Shown: positions 1 to 8,624 of the stretch, piece after piece
How positions within the stretch are numbered: the stretch's first letter is position 1
Layout: each line of letters begins with the position of its first letter
Assembly (NCBI RefSeq): GCF_030690045.1
Contig: NZ_JAUYHK010000016.1
Span: 434,001-498,000, forward strand
Source: Thalassospira sp.
GTDB taxonomy: Bacteria > Pseudomonadota > Alphaproteobacteria > Rhodospirillales > Thalassospiraceae
Direction: 5' to 3'
DNA length: 64,000 nucleotides
Made by a program: the position numbers and the translations under genes
The notes under the pieces: generated by a model
Told to the model about the DNA's origin: nothing
Database searches by the model: none
What the model saw: the letters and a program-made list of their open reading frames with translations, nothing else

Positions 1-88
1 GGATGCCCTGTTGCCGCCTGCCTTGCAGAATGCCAACCCGCTGGGCATTCCGCGTCTGGTCGATGGCAAATGGCAGATTCCGGCATAA
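1..88 (+). CDS. C-terminal end of an unidentified gene
   Basis: An open frame enters from the left edge (first full codon at base 2) and stops with TAA at 86-88, giving 28 residues ending GKWQIPA. The codon choice looks like that of the neighbours and a strong terminator follows 31 bases later, so this is probably a real 3' end. Too little is present to name a family. Confidence 0.5.
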   Translation, partial: DALLPPALQNANPLGIPRLVDGKWQIPA

Positions 89-119
89 GAGAAGCCCGAC
101 AATCTGAAAATCCCCAAAG

Positions 120-149
120 CCCTGCGGACACAATCCGCAGGGTTTTTTT
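120..149 (+). terminator. Rho-independent terminator
   Basis: A 9-bp perfect stem (CCCTGCGGA / TCCGCAGGG, loop CACAA) is followed directly by seven T. It ends the partial gene on the left and insulates the export locus that starts at 248. Confidence 0.9.
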
Positions 150-247
150 GCACTGCTCGCGAAAATGACAAATTACAATACACGCAAAGATTGACCACCC
201 CACCTGCTTTCCCATAAAAATTTCAAGGGGCAAGATGGGGGACAGCA

Positions 248-1519
248 ATGGCAGCAGACCGGCGATGGACGGGGTTGGTAATCCTGCCTTTTGTGATTTT
301 GGGTATGGAAGCAGCAAATGCAGACGAACCGCGCCCCGGCCATGAACGATTTGTTGCCGGGCAAACTGTGCGTGACCGGCCACAACCCGCCTATGACGCC
401 CACGGCCTGCATCCCGGATCGTTTGTGGTATTTCCATCCATCGCCCTGCGCGAAACTTGGGATTCCAATATTTATTATCAGGCCGATGCACCGCGTAGCG
501 ACCTGATCACCACTGCCAGCCCGAAAATTGATGTTCGTTCACAATGGTCGCGCCATGCCATGCATCTTGGGGCGGATGCCGAGATCAAAAAGTTCCATGA
601 CCACAGTTCCGAGAATGTCGAAAATTATGCCCTTGAGGGCGGCCTGCGGTTTGACGGGGTTGATCAATCTTCTCTGGGCATATCGACAGTTTTTATCTCT
701 GGCCATGAAGATCGCAGCGATCCTGATAGCGGCGGTAACATCGCCCCGACCCCGTTCCGGCAAATATCACTTGAAAGCACCTTGCGCTATCAGCCTTCCG
801 TCCTGTCGATCGATCTGTCCGCCCATGCCACCCGTTATGATTTTGACAATGGTGTTCGGAGTGATGGCAGCACCATCCATAACGATGATCGCGACCGGCT
901 GGAAAACCGCCTTGATCTGAAAACCGGTTATACCATTACCCCGGAATATGATGCCTTTGCCCGCATCGCCGCCAACAGCCGCATTTATGACCTGCCTTTT
1001 GATGATCAGGGCATCAATCGCAGTTCAGCGGGATGGCGTGGTGAAGGCGGGATTGATCTTGATCTGGGCGGCGTGATTATGGGCGATATCGCCTTTGGCC
1101 TGATGGGTCAGAATTACGAAGACCCGCAATTCTCCGATATTTCCGGCTATGCCGCCACCGCCAATCTTTATTGGCATGTCACCCGGCTTTCGACCTTTTC
1201 CGCTCGATTTTCGCGCAACATCAACGAAACCTCGACCCGCGACGCATCTGGCTATATCAGCAGCCATCTGCGCCTTGGCATTGATCATGAATTGTTGCGC
1301 AATCTGGTGATCGGCATTTATGGCGATGCCCGTCTGGATGACTATCGCGGGATTTCCCGGCAGGACCGGGTTTTTGATACGCAACTTTCCGCCGATTACC
1401 GTCTGGATCGCCATATCGGCATCACCACCCGCCTGCGTCACACCACCCGCAATTCCGATATCGCATCGGAAAATTATAACCGTACCGCCATTGAACTTGG
1501 CCTGAAATGGTCAATCTGA
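248..1519 (+). CDS. Outer-membrane beta-barrel protein (BBP2-like), polysaccharide locus
   Basis: 423 residues. A Sec signal peptide covers about residues 1-25 (hydrophobic VILPFVILGM, cleavage after ANA). The rest is rich in alternating polar/aromatic strands of the kind seen in the putative beta-barrel porin 2 family: repeated segments such as LRETWDSNIY near the mature N-terminus, and a final strand ending ELGLKWSI. Proteins of this type often sit beside Wza-type export proteins, and here a Wza-like gene follows 28 bases downstream on the same strand, so a role in polysaccharide export or anchoring at the outer membrane is likely. The ATG at 248 has only a weak upstream purine stretch, but it is the start that gives a complete signal peptide. 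Family assignment is by pattern; the transported substrate is unknown. Confidence 0.72.
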   Translation: MAADRRWTGLVILPFVILGMEAANADEPRPGHERFVAGQTVRDRPQPAYDAHGLHPGSFVVFPSIALRETWDSNIYYQADAPRSDLITTASPKIDVRSQWSRHAMHLGADAEIKKFHDHSSENVENYALEGGLRFDGVDQSSLGISTVFISGHEDRSDPDSGGNIAPTPFRQISLESTLRYQPSVLSIDLSAHATRYDFDNGVRSDGSTIHNDDRDRLENRLDLKTGYTITPEYDAFARIAANSRIYDLPFDDQGINRSSAGWRGEGGIDLDLGGVIMGDIAFGLMGQNYEDPQFSDISGYAATANLYWHVTRLSTFSARFSRNINETSTRDASGYISSHLRLGIDHELLRNLVIGIYGDARLDDYRGISRQDRVFDTQLSADYRLDRHIGITTRLRHTTRNSDIASENYNRTAIELGLKWSI

Positions 1520-1547
1520 CATCTGACACCGCTGACAGGACAGACAT

Positions 1548-2078
1548 ATGATGTACCGGCTTTTTACCGCGATATTCGTCCTTCTGCTAATGACACCGCC
1601 AATCCTCCATGCCAGCGAAACCCCTTATGTTCTGGGACCACAGGACCGTTTGCGCATTATGGTTTTTGGCGAACCGGATTTATCGGGTGAATTTTCCCTT
1701 GATGATATCGGCCAGATTTCAATGCCCCTGATCGGGCCTGTTGCCCTTGGCGGCCTTGCAAGGCAGGATGCCGAAACCCTGATCGCCGCACGGTTTGCCC
1801 AAGGCTATCTGCGAAATCCCAGTGTCAGCATCGACATTATCGCCTATCGGCCCTTTTATATTCTGGGCGAAGTCAACAACCCAGGCGCTTATGAATTTGC
1901 CACCGGATTATCTGTCTTGAAAGCTGTAGCGATTGCCGGGGGTTTTACCTATCGCGCCAATGAAAGCCAGTTTGATCTGGTGCGTGAACAGGGCGACACC
2001 GTGACTGAATTGACCGCATCCCCCATAACACTGATCCAGCCCGGCGATATTTTGCGCATTCGCGAACGTTATTTCTGA
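1548..2078 (+). CDS. Polysaccharide biosynthesis/export protein, minimal Wza type
   Basis: 176 residues. Signal peptide about 1-22. The mature part starts with the Poly_export signature YVLGPQDRLRIMVFGEPDLS, continues with the NPSVSIDI strand, and then has an SLBB-like domain (YILGEVNNPGAYEF). Proteins of this family form or line an outer-membrane channel for capsule or exopolysaccharide. This copy is short: it lacks the extra SLBB repeats and C-terminal amphipathic helix of Wza, and no lipobox cysteine is present after the signal peptide, so it is probably periplasmic or works with the barrel encoded upstream. Its last 10 bases overlap the convergent sugar transferase gene. Confidence 0.88.
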   Translation: MMYRLFTAIFVLLLMTPPILHASETPYVLGPQDRLRIMVFGEPDLSGEFSLDDIGQISMPLIGPVALGGLARQDAETLIAARFAQGYLRNPSVSIDIIAYRPFYILGEVNNPGAYEFATGLSVLKAVAIAGGFTYRANESQFDLVREQGDTVTELTASPITLIQPGDILRIRERYF

Positions 2079-2662
2079 CCAAAAGGTTGCAAAACCGTCC
2101 GGATTGTTGCCACCAGAATGCGCAAATCCAGCAGGATGGATCGACGCGCCAGATAGTCAAGATCGCAGTCAATCCGCCGTGCCATGGCATTTTCATCCGT
2201 GGTCGGCCCGCGCAGACCACGAATTTGCGCCAACCCGGTCATGCCCGGCAACACTGATTGCCGTCGCGTATAATGTTCAGACACCACCAGGTACCGCACA
2301 TCATCCGCTGCCATATGCGGACGCGGCCCAACCAGCGCCATCTCGCCGCGCATCACATTCCACAATTGCGGCAGTTCATCCAGACTGCTGCACCGTAAAA
2401 ACCGGCCAAACCGGCTGCATTGCCCGCTGCCATCGGTTTTAAGGGTGCGGAATTTGAAAATCATAAAAGGCCTGCCATCCAAACCAGTGCGGGCCTGACG
2501 GAACAGAACCGGTCCCGATCCGCTGGCTTTAAGACCAATGGCAATCATCAACATCAGGGGTGTGGTAAGGATCAGCAAAAATGCCGCCAGACCGGGCTGG
2601 ATTTTTGTCCATAGCAATATAGAGCGGGTTTGCGGTTGTCCAACTGCAAGGGTGTCTGTCAT
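2069..2662 (-). CDS. Priming sugar transferase (undecaprenyl-phosphate glycosyl-1-phosphate transferase)
   Basis: 197 residues. One N-terminal membrane segment (about AFLLILTTPLMLMIAIGL) precedes the bacterial sugar transferase domain with its classic motifs: GPVLFRQARTG, FKFRT, SLDELPQLWNV and MALVGPRP. Such enzymes move a sugar phosphate from a UDP-sugar to undecaprenyl phosphate at the inner membrane and start exopolysaccharide or O-antigen repeat synthesis. The ATG at 2662 was chosen because GGGGGGCG lies just upstream and the next gene stops at 2673. It is convergent with the export genes, so the three genes form a compact locus but not one operon; no other glycosyltransferases are adjacent. 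Confidence 0.9.
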   Translation of the reverse strand: MTDTLAVGQPQTRSILLWTKIQPGLAAFLLILTTPLMLMIAIGLKASGSGPVLFRQARTGLDGRPFMIFKFRTLKTDGSGQCSRFGRFLRCSSLDELPQLWNVMRGEMALVGPRPHMAADDVRYLVVSEHYTRRQSVLPGMTGLAQIRGLRGPTTDENAMARRIDCDLDYLARRSILLDLRILVATIRTVLQPFGQK

Positions 2663-2672
2663 ATCCGCCCCC

Positions 2673-3125
2673 CTAATCTGCGGGCCGGGCAATACCTTGC
2701 GGGTCCTCGCTGCCGCGATGCAGGCGGAAGGTGCCGGTAGCCGAGGCTATGATTTCACCATCCTCGTTCATCGCAGTCGCATCGGTAAAGGCAATCTTGC
2801 GACCACCGCCCTGACGCCGGGCAATACTGCGCACCACACCCGATATTGCTTGCCCCATGAAATTGGTGGTCAACGACAGGGTTAGAGACCGGCGCAAATG
2901 GCCCTGCACCGGGCAATAACAACAGGCATAGCCACTGACAGTATCGAGCAACGTGGCAATCACCCCACCATGCAGAATCCCGGACCGGTTCAGGTGCCGG
3001 GGCGCGATTATCAATTCCAGAACGGCATAATCTTCGGCCCATTCCACCAGACGATAACCCATCTCGCGTTGCAGACCGCTGCCATGCTGTTGTTCCCACG
3101 CCAGATTGTCGATCAGTGCCGTCAT
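2673..3125 (-). CDS. PaaI-family hotdog thioesterase
   Basis: 150 residues from the ATG at 3125; a GTG at 3140 is an alternative, but GGGGAATAAG sits right before the ATG. The hotdog signature is clear: HLNRSGILHGGVIATLLDTV, then a strand-rich half (SLTTNFMGQ, ATGTFRLHR). PaaI/4HBT enzymes hydrolyse acyl-CoA thioesters in the cytoplasm, with HGG and the following acidic residue near the active site. The natural substrate cannot be read from sequence. It lies 72 bases downstream of tcuB and 10 bases ahead of the sugar transferase, all on the minus strand, so it could be carried on a tcu transcript. Confidence 0.82.
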   Translation of the reverse strand: MTALIDNLAWEQQHGSGLQREMGYRLVEWAEDYAVLELIIAPRHLNRSGILHGGVIATLLDTVSGYACCYCPVQGHLRRSLTLSLTTNFMGQAISGVVRSIARRQGGGRKIAFTDATAMNEDGEIIASATGTFRLHRGSEDPQGIARPAD

Positions 3126-3197
3126 CTTATTCCCCGTCACAAAACATATCTTGCTGTTATTGCGAATATAGCCCGTGACGGGGAAATGACGCCATCG

Positions 3198-4340
3198 TCA
3201 TTCGCCAGATGGCTTGGCGTTTTTCATTTCAATGGCATAACGGACAAGGGCGGCGCTGCGATAAATGCCATGCACAAACTTGCTGTAGGGCAGAACCAGA
3301 AACAGTGTCAGCACAAAGCCCAGATGGATCGCCAGCGCAATCCCCATCGCCGGAGTTTCGCGGATCACCAGCAGGATCAAGCCGGTCAAACTGACCAGAA
3401 ACAGCAGGGCCAAAAACGCAACATCCATGCCCATCAGATTCTTTTCCGCTGACGCATCATCGGCCTTGAATTTCAGCCAGACCAGACCAGCCGGACCGAT
3501 CAGCAACCCCATACCGCCGACCGTTCCCAGAATAACCGGGATCGAGAACCAGCCATAAGGGGCAACCCAACCAAACACATGGTCATAAATTGTCGCAACC
3601 GAGGTGGCGGCAAAGCACAACATAAAGCCATAAAACATGAAATGATGGAAAACACGGCGAATGTTGGAAAATGCCTCGTCCGGATAGGCGCAACCTTCCC
3701 CCGTCCCGCCCCCCAGATGTTTGAGGGTTGCAGCATCCTGAAACGCCTGCCACAGGGTGGACCACGACACCGATCCTTCGGTCCCTGGCCCGGCATCGCG
3801 CCAATATTTTATTGCCCCGCCGGTCAGAGCCACAATCGCATAGCCAAAGGTCAGACTGGCCAGACCAACCATCAATTCATAAGGGATCACGGCGTAAAAC
3901 GCCCCCGGTCCACTATGGGCAGCAAACAGAATATCGGATGTTTGCAACAACATCGTCAGCAACAACACACCCGCAACACCCAGCGCGGTTGCCATGCAGA
4001 CAATCAGACCATTGCGATGAAACAGCCGCGCCAGCGGCCCCGGCCATGCATATTGTTCGTAACTTTCCGCCCGCAATTTCTGAAAAGTTTTGGGAATGTT
4101 CAGATTAAACTCATGCGGTGGCGCATACTGGCACGAATAATAACATCCGCGGCAGTTATGGCACAGATTGGCAAGGTAATTCAGGTCTGAATCCGAAAAG
4201 GCACGACGTTGTTCCATCGCCGGAAATACGGCGCAATATCCTTCACAATACCGGCAGGCATTACAGATTTCCATGGCGCGGCGGGCATCGTCCAGAACGG
4301 CCTGACGCTGCGCGGTTTTAACAATTTCAGTGCTTTGCAT
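3198..4340 (-). CDS. tcuB: Tricarballylate utilization protein B (Fe-S/membrane electron-transfer subunit)
   Basis: 380 residues. Two ferredoxin-type motifs lie near the N-terminus: C26-x2-C29-x2-C32-x3-C36 and C60-x2-C63-x2-C66-x3-C70. The rest holds several hydrophobic segments (for example GVAGVLLLTMLL and FLALLFLVSLTGLILLV). This is the TcuB/CitB layout: in Salmonella, TcuB reoxidises the FAD of TcuA and passes the electrons to the membrane. The ATG at 4340 lies 14 bases inside the 3' end of tcuA, so the two are translationally coupled. The pairing with tcuA supports the call more than either gene alone. Confidence 0.92.
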   Translation of the reverse strand: MQSTEIVKTAQRQAVLDDARRAMEICNACRYCEGYCAVFPAMEQRRAFSDSDLNYLANLCHNCRGCYYSCQYAPPHEFNLNIPKTFQKLRAESYEQYAWPGPLARLFHRNGLIVCMATALGVAGVLLLTMLLQTSDILFAAHSGPGAFYAVIPYELMVGLASLTFGYAIVALTGGAIKYWRDAGPGTEGSVSWSTLWQAFQDAATLKHLGGGTGEGCAYPDEAFSNIRRVFHHFMFYGFMLCFAATSVATIYDHVFGWVAPYGWFSIPVILGTVGGMGLLIGPAGLVWLKFKADDASAEKNLMGMDVAFLALLFLVSLTGLILLVIRETPAMGIALAIHLGFVLTLFLVLPYSKFVHGIYRSAALVRYAIEMKNAKPSGE

Positions 4341-5724
4341 TTTTTGCAGCCTCTTTTCCGGCGATACGACCAAAAACCGTGCCAATCGTCATGCCCAGTC
4401 CGGCAAGATAGCCCTGCCCCAAAATATTGCCCGCCATGATTTCACCCGAGGCGAACATGTTTTCCGATGGTTGATCATTGGCCATCACCATGCGGGCTTC
4501 GGCATCAACCTTGACGCCCAGATAGGTAAAGGTGATGCCCGGACGCAGCGGATAGGCGTAAAATGGGCCATCTTCGATCTTGCGCGCCCAGTGGGTTTTG
4601 GGCGGCGTCAAACCGTCGGTAGCGCAATTATCAAGGATGCTGTTATCGAATGTGCCCGGTTGGACTGCTGCGTTATAATCCGCAACAGTTTTTTCAAGGG
4701 CAGCAACATCAAGACCCAGTTTTTCTGCCAGACCGGCAATGCTATCGGATTCAATCGCCGGAAAGACCGATGGCATGAACAGTTTGATACATTTGGCATC
4801 AATGATCGCATAGGCGATCTGATCAGGCTGGGCGGCAACAAGGCGGCCCCAGATCGCATAGCGTTTGGGCCAGAAATCTTCGCCTTCGTCATAAAAGCGC
4901 TGTGCATCACGATCAACCACAATGCTGAACGGCACGCAATCCAGGCGGGTGACAATCCCGCCATCAAATTGCGGGGCGCGGGCGTCAATCGCTACGGCAT
5001 GGCACTGTTTCGGGTCACCAACGCTGGTTACCCCGTTATCAAGCAACACCCGTAACATGCGGCCCTTGTTATAGGACGTACCGCGAATGATGAAATTATC
5101 TGCTGCCGGGCCCCACGATTCTTTCAACCAGTCCAGATTGGCCTGAAATCCGCCCGATGCACAAACCAGATTACGCGCCGTCACGGTATAGGGGAAACCT
5201 TTACTGATCACATCCGCACTTTGGAAAACGCCATCCCGGATTTTCAGGTTGCGGACTTCGGTATCATATAAAATATCAATGCCTAGGCGTTCGGCGGTCG
5301 CAAAATAACCATTGACCAAGGCCTTGCCACCACCGAGGAAAAACGCATTGGTCCGACCCAGATTAAGGGTTCCTCCCAACGACGGTTGAAATCGCACGCC
5401 GCGCTCAACCATCCAGGGGGTAACTTCCGCCGACGCCCGGATTGTCATGCGCGCCAGACTTTCAGTGGTGACCCCCTTGGTCACACGCATCAGATCGTCC
5501 CAATATTCGTCTTCGTGATAGGCATCGGTCAGAACATCCGTCGGTTCATCATGCATACAGCGCAAATTTCGGGTGTGACGGCTGTTGCCACCGCGAAAAT
5601 GCCGCGGCGCATGTTCCAGCAACAATACCGAGCATCCCTGTTCACGGGCGGTAATTGCGGCACACAGGGCGGCATTGCCCCCACCAATCACCAGAGCATC
5701 ATAGTTTTTTGTCAGATCGACCAT
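4327..5724 (-). CDS. tcuA: Tricarballylate dehydrogenase, FAD-dependent
   Basis: 465 residues. An N-terminal FAD-binding motif (VIGGGNAALCAA, residues 12-23), the GGNSRHTRN segment typical of the fumarate-reductase/TcuA flavoproteins, and a C-terminal FASGEIMAGNILGQGYLAG block mark the family. TcuA oxidises tricarballylate to cis-aconitate, which then enters the TCA cycle. It is the first gene of a minus-strand tcuA-tcuB pair. The 142-base gap to the divergent AbrB gene contains one of two matched palindromes, so tcuAB is probably under the local GntR regulator. A different tricarboxylate as substrate is possible; specificity is inferred from the family. Confidence 0.92.
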   Translation of the reverse strand: MVDLTKNYDALVIGGGNAALCAAITAREQGCSVLLLEHAPRHFRGGNSRHTRNLRCMHDEPTDVLTDAYHEDEYWDDLMRVTKGVTTESLARMTIRASAEVTPWMVERGVRFQPSLGGTLNLGRTNAFFLGGGKALVNGYFATAERLGIDILYDTEVRNLKIRDGVFQSADVISKGFPYTVTARNLVCASGGFQANLDWLKESWGPAADNFIIRGTSYNKGRMLRVLLDNGVTSVGDPKQCHAVAIDARAPQFDGGIVTRLDCVPFSIVVDRDAQRFYDEGEDFWPKRYAIWGRLVAAQPDQIAYAIIDAKCIKLFMPSVFPAIESDSIAGLAEKLGLDVAALEKTVADYNAAVQPGTFDNSILDNCATDGLTPPKTHWARKIEDGPFYAYPLRPGITFTYLGVKVDAEARMVMANDQPSENMFASGEIMAGNILGQGYLAGLGMTIGTVFGRIAGKEAAKNAKH

Positions 5725-5790
5725 CTCTGCTGCTTTCGCTGTTTTCAGGCCGGCAAGATTTTTCTAAGGTCTCGCCTATCGGTTTTTCAT

Positions 5791-5812
5791 ATTGTATACT
5801 TCTGCATTCAAT
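5791..5812. promoter_or_regulatory. Putative GntR operator, site 1 (tcuA / AbrB-gene promoter region)
   Basis: A 22-bp imperfect palindrome with half-sites ATTGTATAC and GCATTCAAT around TTCT. It matches a second site at 7637-7658 (read on the opposite strand) at 20 of 22 positions. It lies between the divergent tcuA (start 5724) and the AbrB-type gene (start 5867). An ATTGTATAC-type palindrome is the kind of target FCD-class GntR regulators use, and the only GntR gene in the window is 1.8 kb away. Binding itself is inferred. Confidence 0.75.
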
Positions 5813-5866
5813 CTTGGTCAACATGTCTCATCCACCCCTCCTGCCTGCTTGCCCCAAGGATTTCCA

Positions 5867-6919
5867 ATGCCCGCTTCCTGGATCAAAGCCCCCAAATCCC
5901 TGTTTCTGCTGACCGGGTCATTGGCCCTTGGCATTGTCGGCGGATTGACGGCGGAATATCTCGCCATTCCCTTGCCGTGGTTGCTGGGTCCGCTGATATG
6001 TTGTGCGATTGCCAGCACTCTCGGTATGCCGGTGCGCGAGGCCAAAAAGACCGCCGCCGGGTTTCGCACTTTTCTGGGTGTGGCGATTGGTGTGTCCTTT
6101 ACCCCGGCGCTATTTGACCGCATCGGGGAAATGGCCATCAGTCTCAGCCTACTGCCACTTTATGTCGCGGCACTTGGCCTGATCGGTTATCCGTTTTTCC
6201 GTAAAGTCTGTGGTTTTGACAAACCCACCGCCTATTTTTCGGCAATGCCGGGTGGTCTGCCCGACATGCTGGCCTTCGGGGCCGAGGCACGGGCCGATCT
6301 GCGTATGCTGTCGCTGGTTCATGCAACGCGGGTGATGCTGGTGGTGATCGTCCTCCCCTTTGTGATCGGGTCGGTTTTTGACATCGATTTTGGTGACAGT
6401 TCTGCGATTGGCAGCCACTGGAACAATATTTCCCCAATCGAAATGGTGTTGATTGTCTTTTGCGCCTTTGGCGGCTGGTTTACCGCCCAAAAACTGGGCA
6501 TAACCGGGGCCAGTATTGTCGGACCAATGATTTTTGCCGCCATTGCCAGCATCGCCGGTTTCCTGCATGAACGCCCCCCGGTCGAAGTCATCATCATCGC
6601 CCAGCTTCTGATCGGGATTTCGGTCGGCAGCAAATATGCCGGGGTATCACGCCACATTTTGCTGCACGGCATGGCGGCGGCAGGCGGATACAGCATCCTG
6701 ATCATGATCACCGGCGCAAGTTTTGCTGCCCTTGCCGCATGGATCGGCGATGTCGGCTTTCTGGATGCGATTCTGGCTTATACGCCCGGCGGGCAGGCGG
6801 AAATGACCATTCTGGCGATTTTTGCCGGGGCCGATGCCGCCTTTGTCGCCCTGCATCACATCATCCGGGTATTTCTGGTGGTGATGGGGGCGCCGATCAT
6901 GCACCGGCATCTGAAATAA
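5867..6919 (+). CDS. AbrB-family integral membrane protein, possible transporter
   Basis: 350 residues; ATG at 5867 with AAGGA six bases upstream. About ten hydrophobic segments in two similar halves, with glycine/proline-rich motifs PWLLGPLI near the N-terminus, SAMPGGLPDMLAFG mid-protein and YTPGGQAEMTILA near the C-terminus. This duplicated PGG motif is characteristic of the AbrB family (Pfam once called it putative ammonia monooxygenase), whose function is largely unproved. Divergent to tcuAB and sharing a candidate operator, it may move the cluster's substrate or product. There is no TcuC-type MFS transporter next to tcuAB, which makes that idea attractive but untested. Confidence 0.82.
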   Translation: MPASWIKAPKSLFLLTGSLALGIVGGLTAEYLAIPLPWLLGPLICCAIASTLGMPVREAKKTAAGFRTFLGVAIGVSFTPALFDRIGEMAISLSLLPLYVAALGLIGYPFFRKVCGFDKPTAYFSAMPGGLPDMLAFGAEARADLRMLSLVHATRVMLVVIVLPFVIGSVFDIDFGDSSAIGSHWNNISPIEMVLIVFCAFGGWFTAQKLGITGASIVGPMIFAAIASIAGFLHERPPVEVIIIAQLLIGISVGSKYAGVSRHILLHGMAAAGGYSILIMITGASFAALAAWIGDVGFLDAILAYTPGGQAEMTILAIFAGADAAFVALHHIIRVFLVVMGAPIMHRHLK

Positions 6920-6926
6920 TCCGGAA

Positions 6927-7580
6927 TTACTCCGGCAATTCCGCCTGAAGACGGATACGGGCATGATAGGCATTATTGATATGCTTGCGGGCGGCAACAT
7001 CGGCAGCATCAGGATCGCGCCGAGCAATGGCATCGACAATCGCGGCATGTTCAGCCATCGCCTGTTCACCCCGACTGGGAATCGCCAGCGTCGTTCCTGC
7101 CAGCAACACCAGTGACACCCGCATATTATCCAGCATATCGTCAAGAAAACGGTTGCGTGCCGATAAATGGATTTGCCGGTGAAACAACTTGTTGCGCCGC
7201 ATCAGTTCGGCAGGATGATCGATATAGTCCTGATCAGCCGCCACCATTTCTTTCAAAACCTTGATTTCAACATCCGTGGCATGCAGGGCGGCCAGACGTG
7301 CGGCGGTGCCTTCCATCACCTCGCGGACAAAATACAATTCGCCGATTTCACGATAATCCAGTTTGGTGACGACCGCACCATGATGGGGCTCATGCGACAC
7401 CAACCCCTGTTGTTCGAGCCGCTTCAACGCTTCGCGGACCGGAGTACGGCTGATGCCGAACCGGTCGGCAATTTCCGTTTCGCGCAACCGGCTTCCGGGG
7501 GCAAGATCACCATGATCAATGGCATCGAGCAACATGTCATACGCATTGGAGCCGCTTGGTTTTTCGCGCTGGATCGTCAT
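6927..7580 (-). CDS. GntR-family regulator, FCD (FadR C-terminal) class
   Basis: 217 residues from the ATG at 7580. The winged-helix domain covers about residues 10-75 with the diagnostic LRETEIADRFGISRTPVREA (32-51). The remainder is a helical FCD ligand domain (VREVMEGTAARLAA, RNKLFHRQIH, EQAMAEHAAIVDAI) whose acidic and histidine residues normally hold a metal and a small carboxylate effector. It is divergent from the D-2-hydroxyacid dehydrogenase and convergent with the AbrB gene. The palindrome at 7637-7658 lies in its own promoter region and is repeated in the tcuA/AbrB promoter region, so it most likely controls itself and both flanking units. Confidence 0.93.
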   Translation of the reverse strand: MTIQREKPSGSNAYDMLLDAIDHGDLAPGSRLRETEIADRFGISRTPVREALKRLEQQGLVSHEPHHGAVVTKLDYREIGELYFVREVMEGTAARLAALHATDVEIKVLKEMVAADQDYIDHPAELMRRNKLFHRQIHLSARNRFLDDMLDNMRVSLVLLAGTTLAIPSRGEQAMAEHAAIVDAIARRDPDAADVAARKHINNAYHARIRLQAELPE

Positions 7581-7636
7581 TGGGTCTGTCCTGCCTCGTA
7601 AAACCGCCCTTGACGGACGGCGTATCCTGTCATTCA

Positions 7637-7658
7637 ATTGAATACTGAAGTATACAAT
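7637..7658. promoter_or_regulatory. Putative GntR operator, site 2 (GntR / dehydrogenase promoter region)
   Basis: A 22-bp palindrome: ATTGAATAC, spacer TGAA, then GTATACAAT; 8 of 9 half-site positions pair. It is the reverse complement of site 1 with two mismatches. It sits between the gntR gene (start 7580) and the dehydrogenase (start 7670), 11 bases ahead of the latter's ATG, where a bound repressor would block initiation. Confidence 0.78.
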
Positions 7659-7669
7659 AGGATGGTGCC

Positions 7670-8620
7670 ATGAAGATTGCAATTCTTGACGATTACCAGA
7701 ATCTGGCACGCAGTGCCACTGACTGGTCCGCACTTGATGCACAGTGCGGCATAACCGTCTTTCACGATACCCTTGATGATCCTGTCGCCCTTGCGACCCG
7801 ACTGGCACCATTTGACATTTTGTGCGTCATGCGGGAACGTACCCCTATTCCGGCATCCTTGCAGGCACAACTCCCCAATTTGAAACTGATCGTCACCACC
7901 GGCAAACGCAATGACGCGATTGATGTCGCCGCCGCACAGGCACGCGGCATCACGGTATGTGGCACCGAATCCCCTTCTACCGCTACACCCGAACTGACAT
8001 TCGCCCTGATGTTGGCGCTCGCACGCGGCATTGTGCCGGAAAACAAATCTGTCCGCGAAGGTGGATGGCAGGTTGGGCTGGGCCACGATCTGGCCGGATC
8101 GACTTTGGGTATTATCGGCCTTGGCCGTCTGGGGGAAAAGGTTGCCACCATCGCGCAAGCTTTTGGCATGAATATCATCGCCTGGAGCGAAAACCTGACG
8201 TCGGAGCGGTGTGCCAAACTGGGTGTTACCCTTGCCAGCAAGCAGGATTTACTACGTCAGTCCGATTTCATCACCATCCATCAACGCCTGTCGGATCGCA
8301 CGACCGGCCTGATCGGGGCGGACGAGCTCAACCTGATGAAACCCACCGCATTTTTAATCAATACGTCCCGCGGGCCGATTGTTGACTGGCAGGCATTGCT
8401 GGTCGCCGTAGAAAAGGGCCAAATCGCCGGGGCCGGAATTGATGTTTATGACACCGAACCCCTGCCGCATGACCACCCCTTGCGCGGGTCGAACAAATTG
8501 CTGCTGACGCCGCATCTGGGCTATGTCACACGCGGCACATGGAATGTGTTTTATGGTCAAACTGTCGATGCCATTACCGCATGGCTGGCGGGCAAACCCA
8601 TTCGGGTGATTCCGGCCTGA
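7670..8620 (+). CDS. D-2-hydroxyacid dehydrogenase family protein
   Basis: 316 residues; TAGGA lies just upstream of the ATG. The NAD-binding motif GLGRLG is at 150-155. The catalytic triad of the family is intact: Arg234 (NTSRGPIVD), Glu263 (DVYDTEPLP) and His282 (LTPHLGY). The enzyme interconverts a 2-oxoacid and a D-2-hydroxyacid with NAD(P)H. Its divergent promoter with gntR and the shared operator point to a step in the same catabolic route, perhaps handling an oxo- or hydroxy-tricarboxylate. The stop is four bases from the end of the convergent tctE-like gene. Substrate unknown. Confidence 0.9.
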   Translation: MKIAILDDYQNLARSATDWSALDAQCGITVFHDTLDDPVALATRLAPFDILCVMRERTPIPASLQAQLPNLKLIVTTGKRNDAIDVAAAQARGITVCGTESPSTATPELTFALMLALARGIVPENKSVREGGWQVGLGHDLAGSTLGIIGLGRLGEKVATIAQAFGMNIIAWSENLTSERCAKLGVTLASKQDLLRQSDFITIHQRLSDRTTGLIGADELNLMKPTAFLINTSRGPIVDWQALLVAVEKGQIAGAGIDVYDTEPLPHDHPLRGSNKLLLTPHLGYVTRGTWNVFYGQTVDAITAWLAGKPIRVIPA

Positions 8621-8624
8621 TCGT

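Noticed and set aside
1025..1441. Long antisense frame over the outer-membrane protein gene
   Set aside because: Antisense frames of this length recur across many genes here because of codon bias; it has no ribosome site or family pattern.
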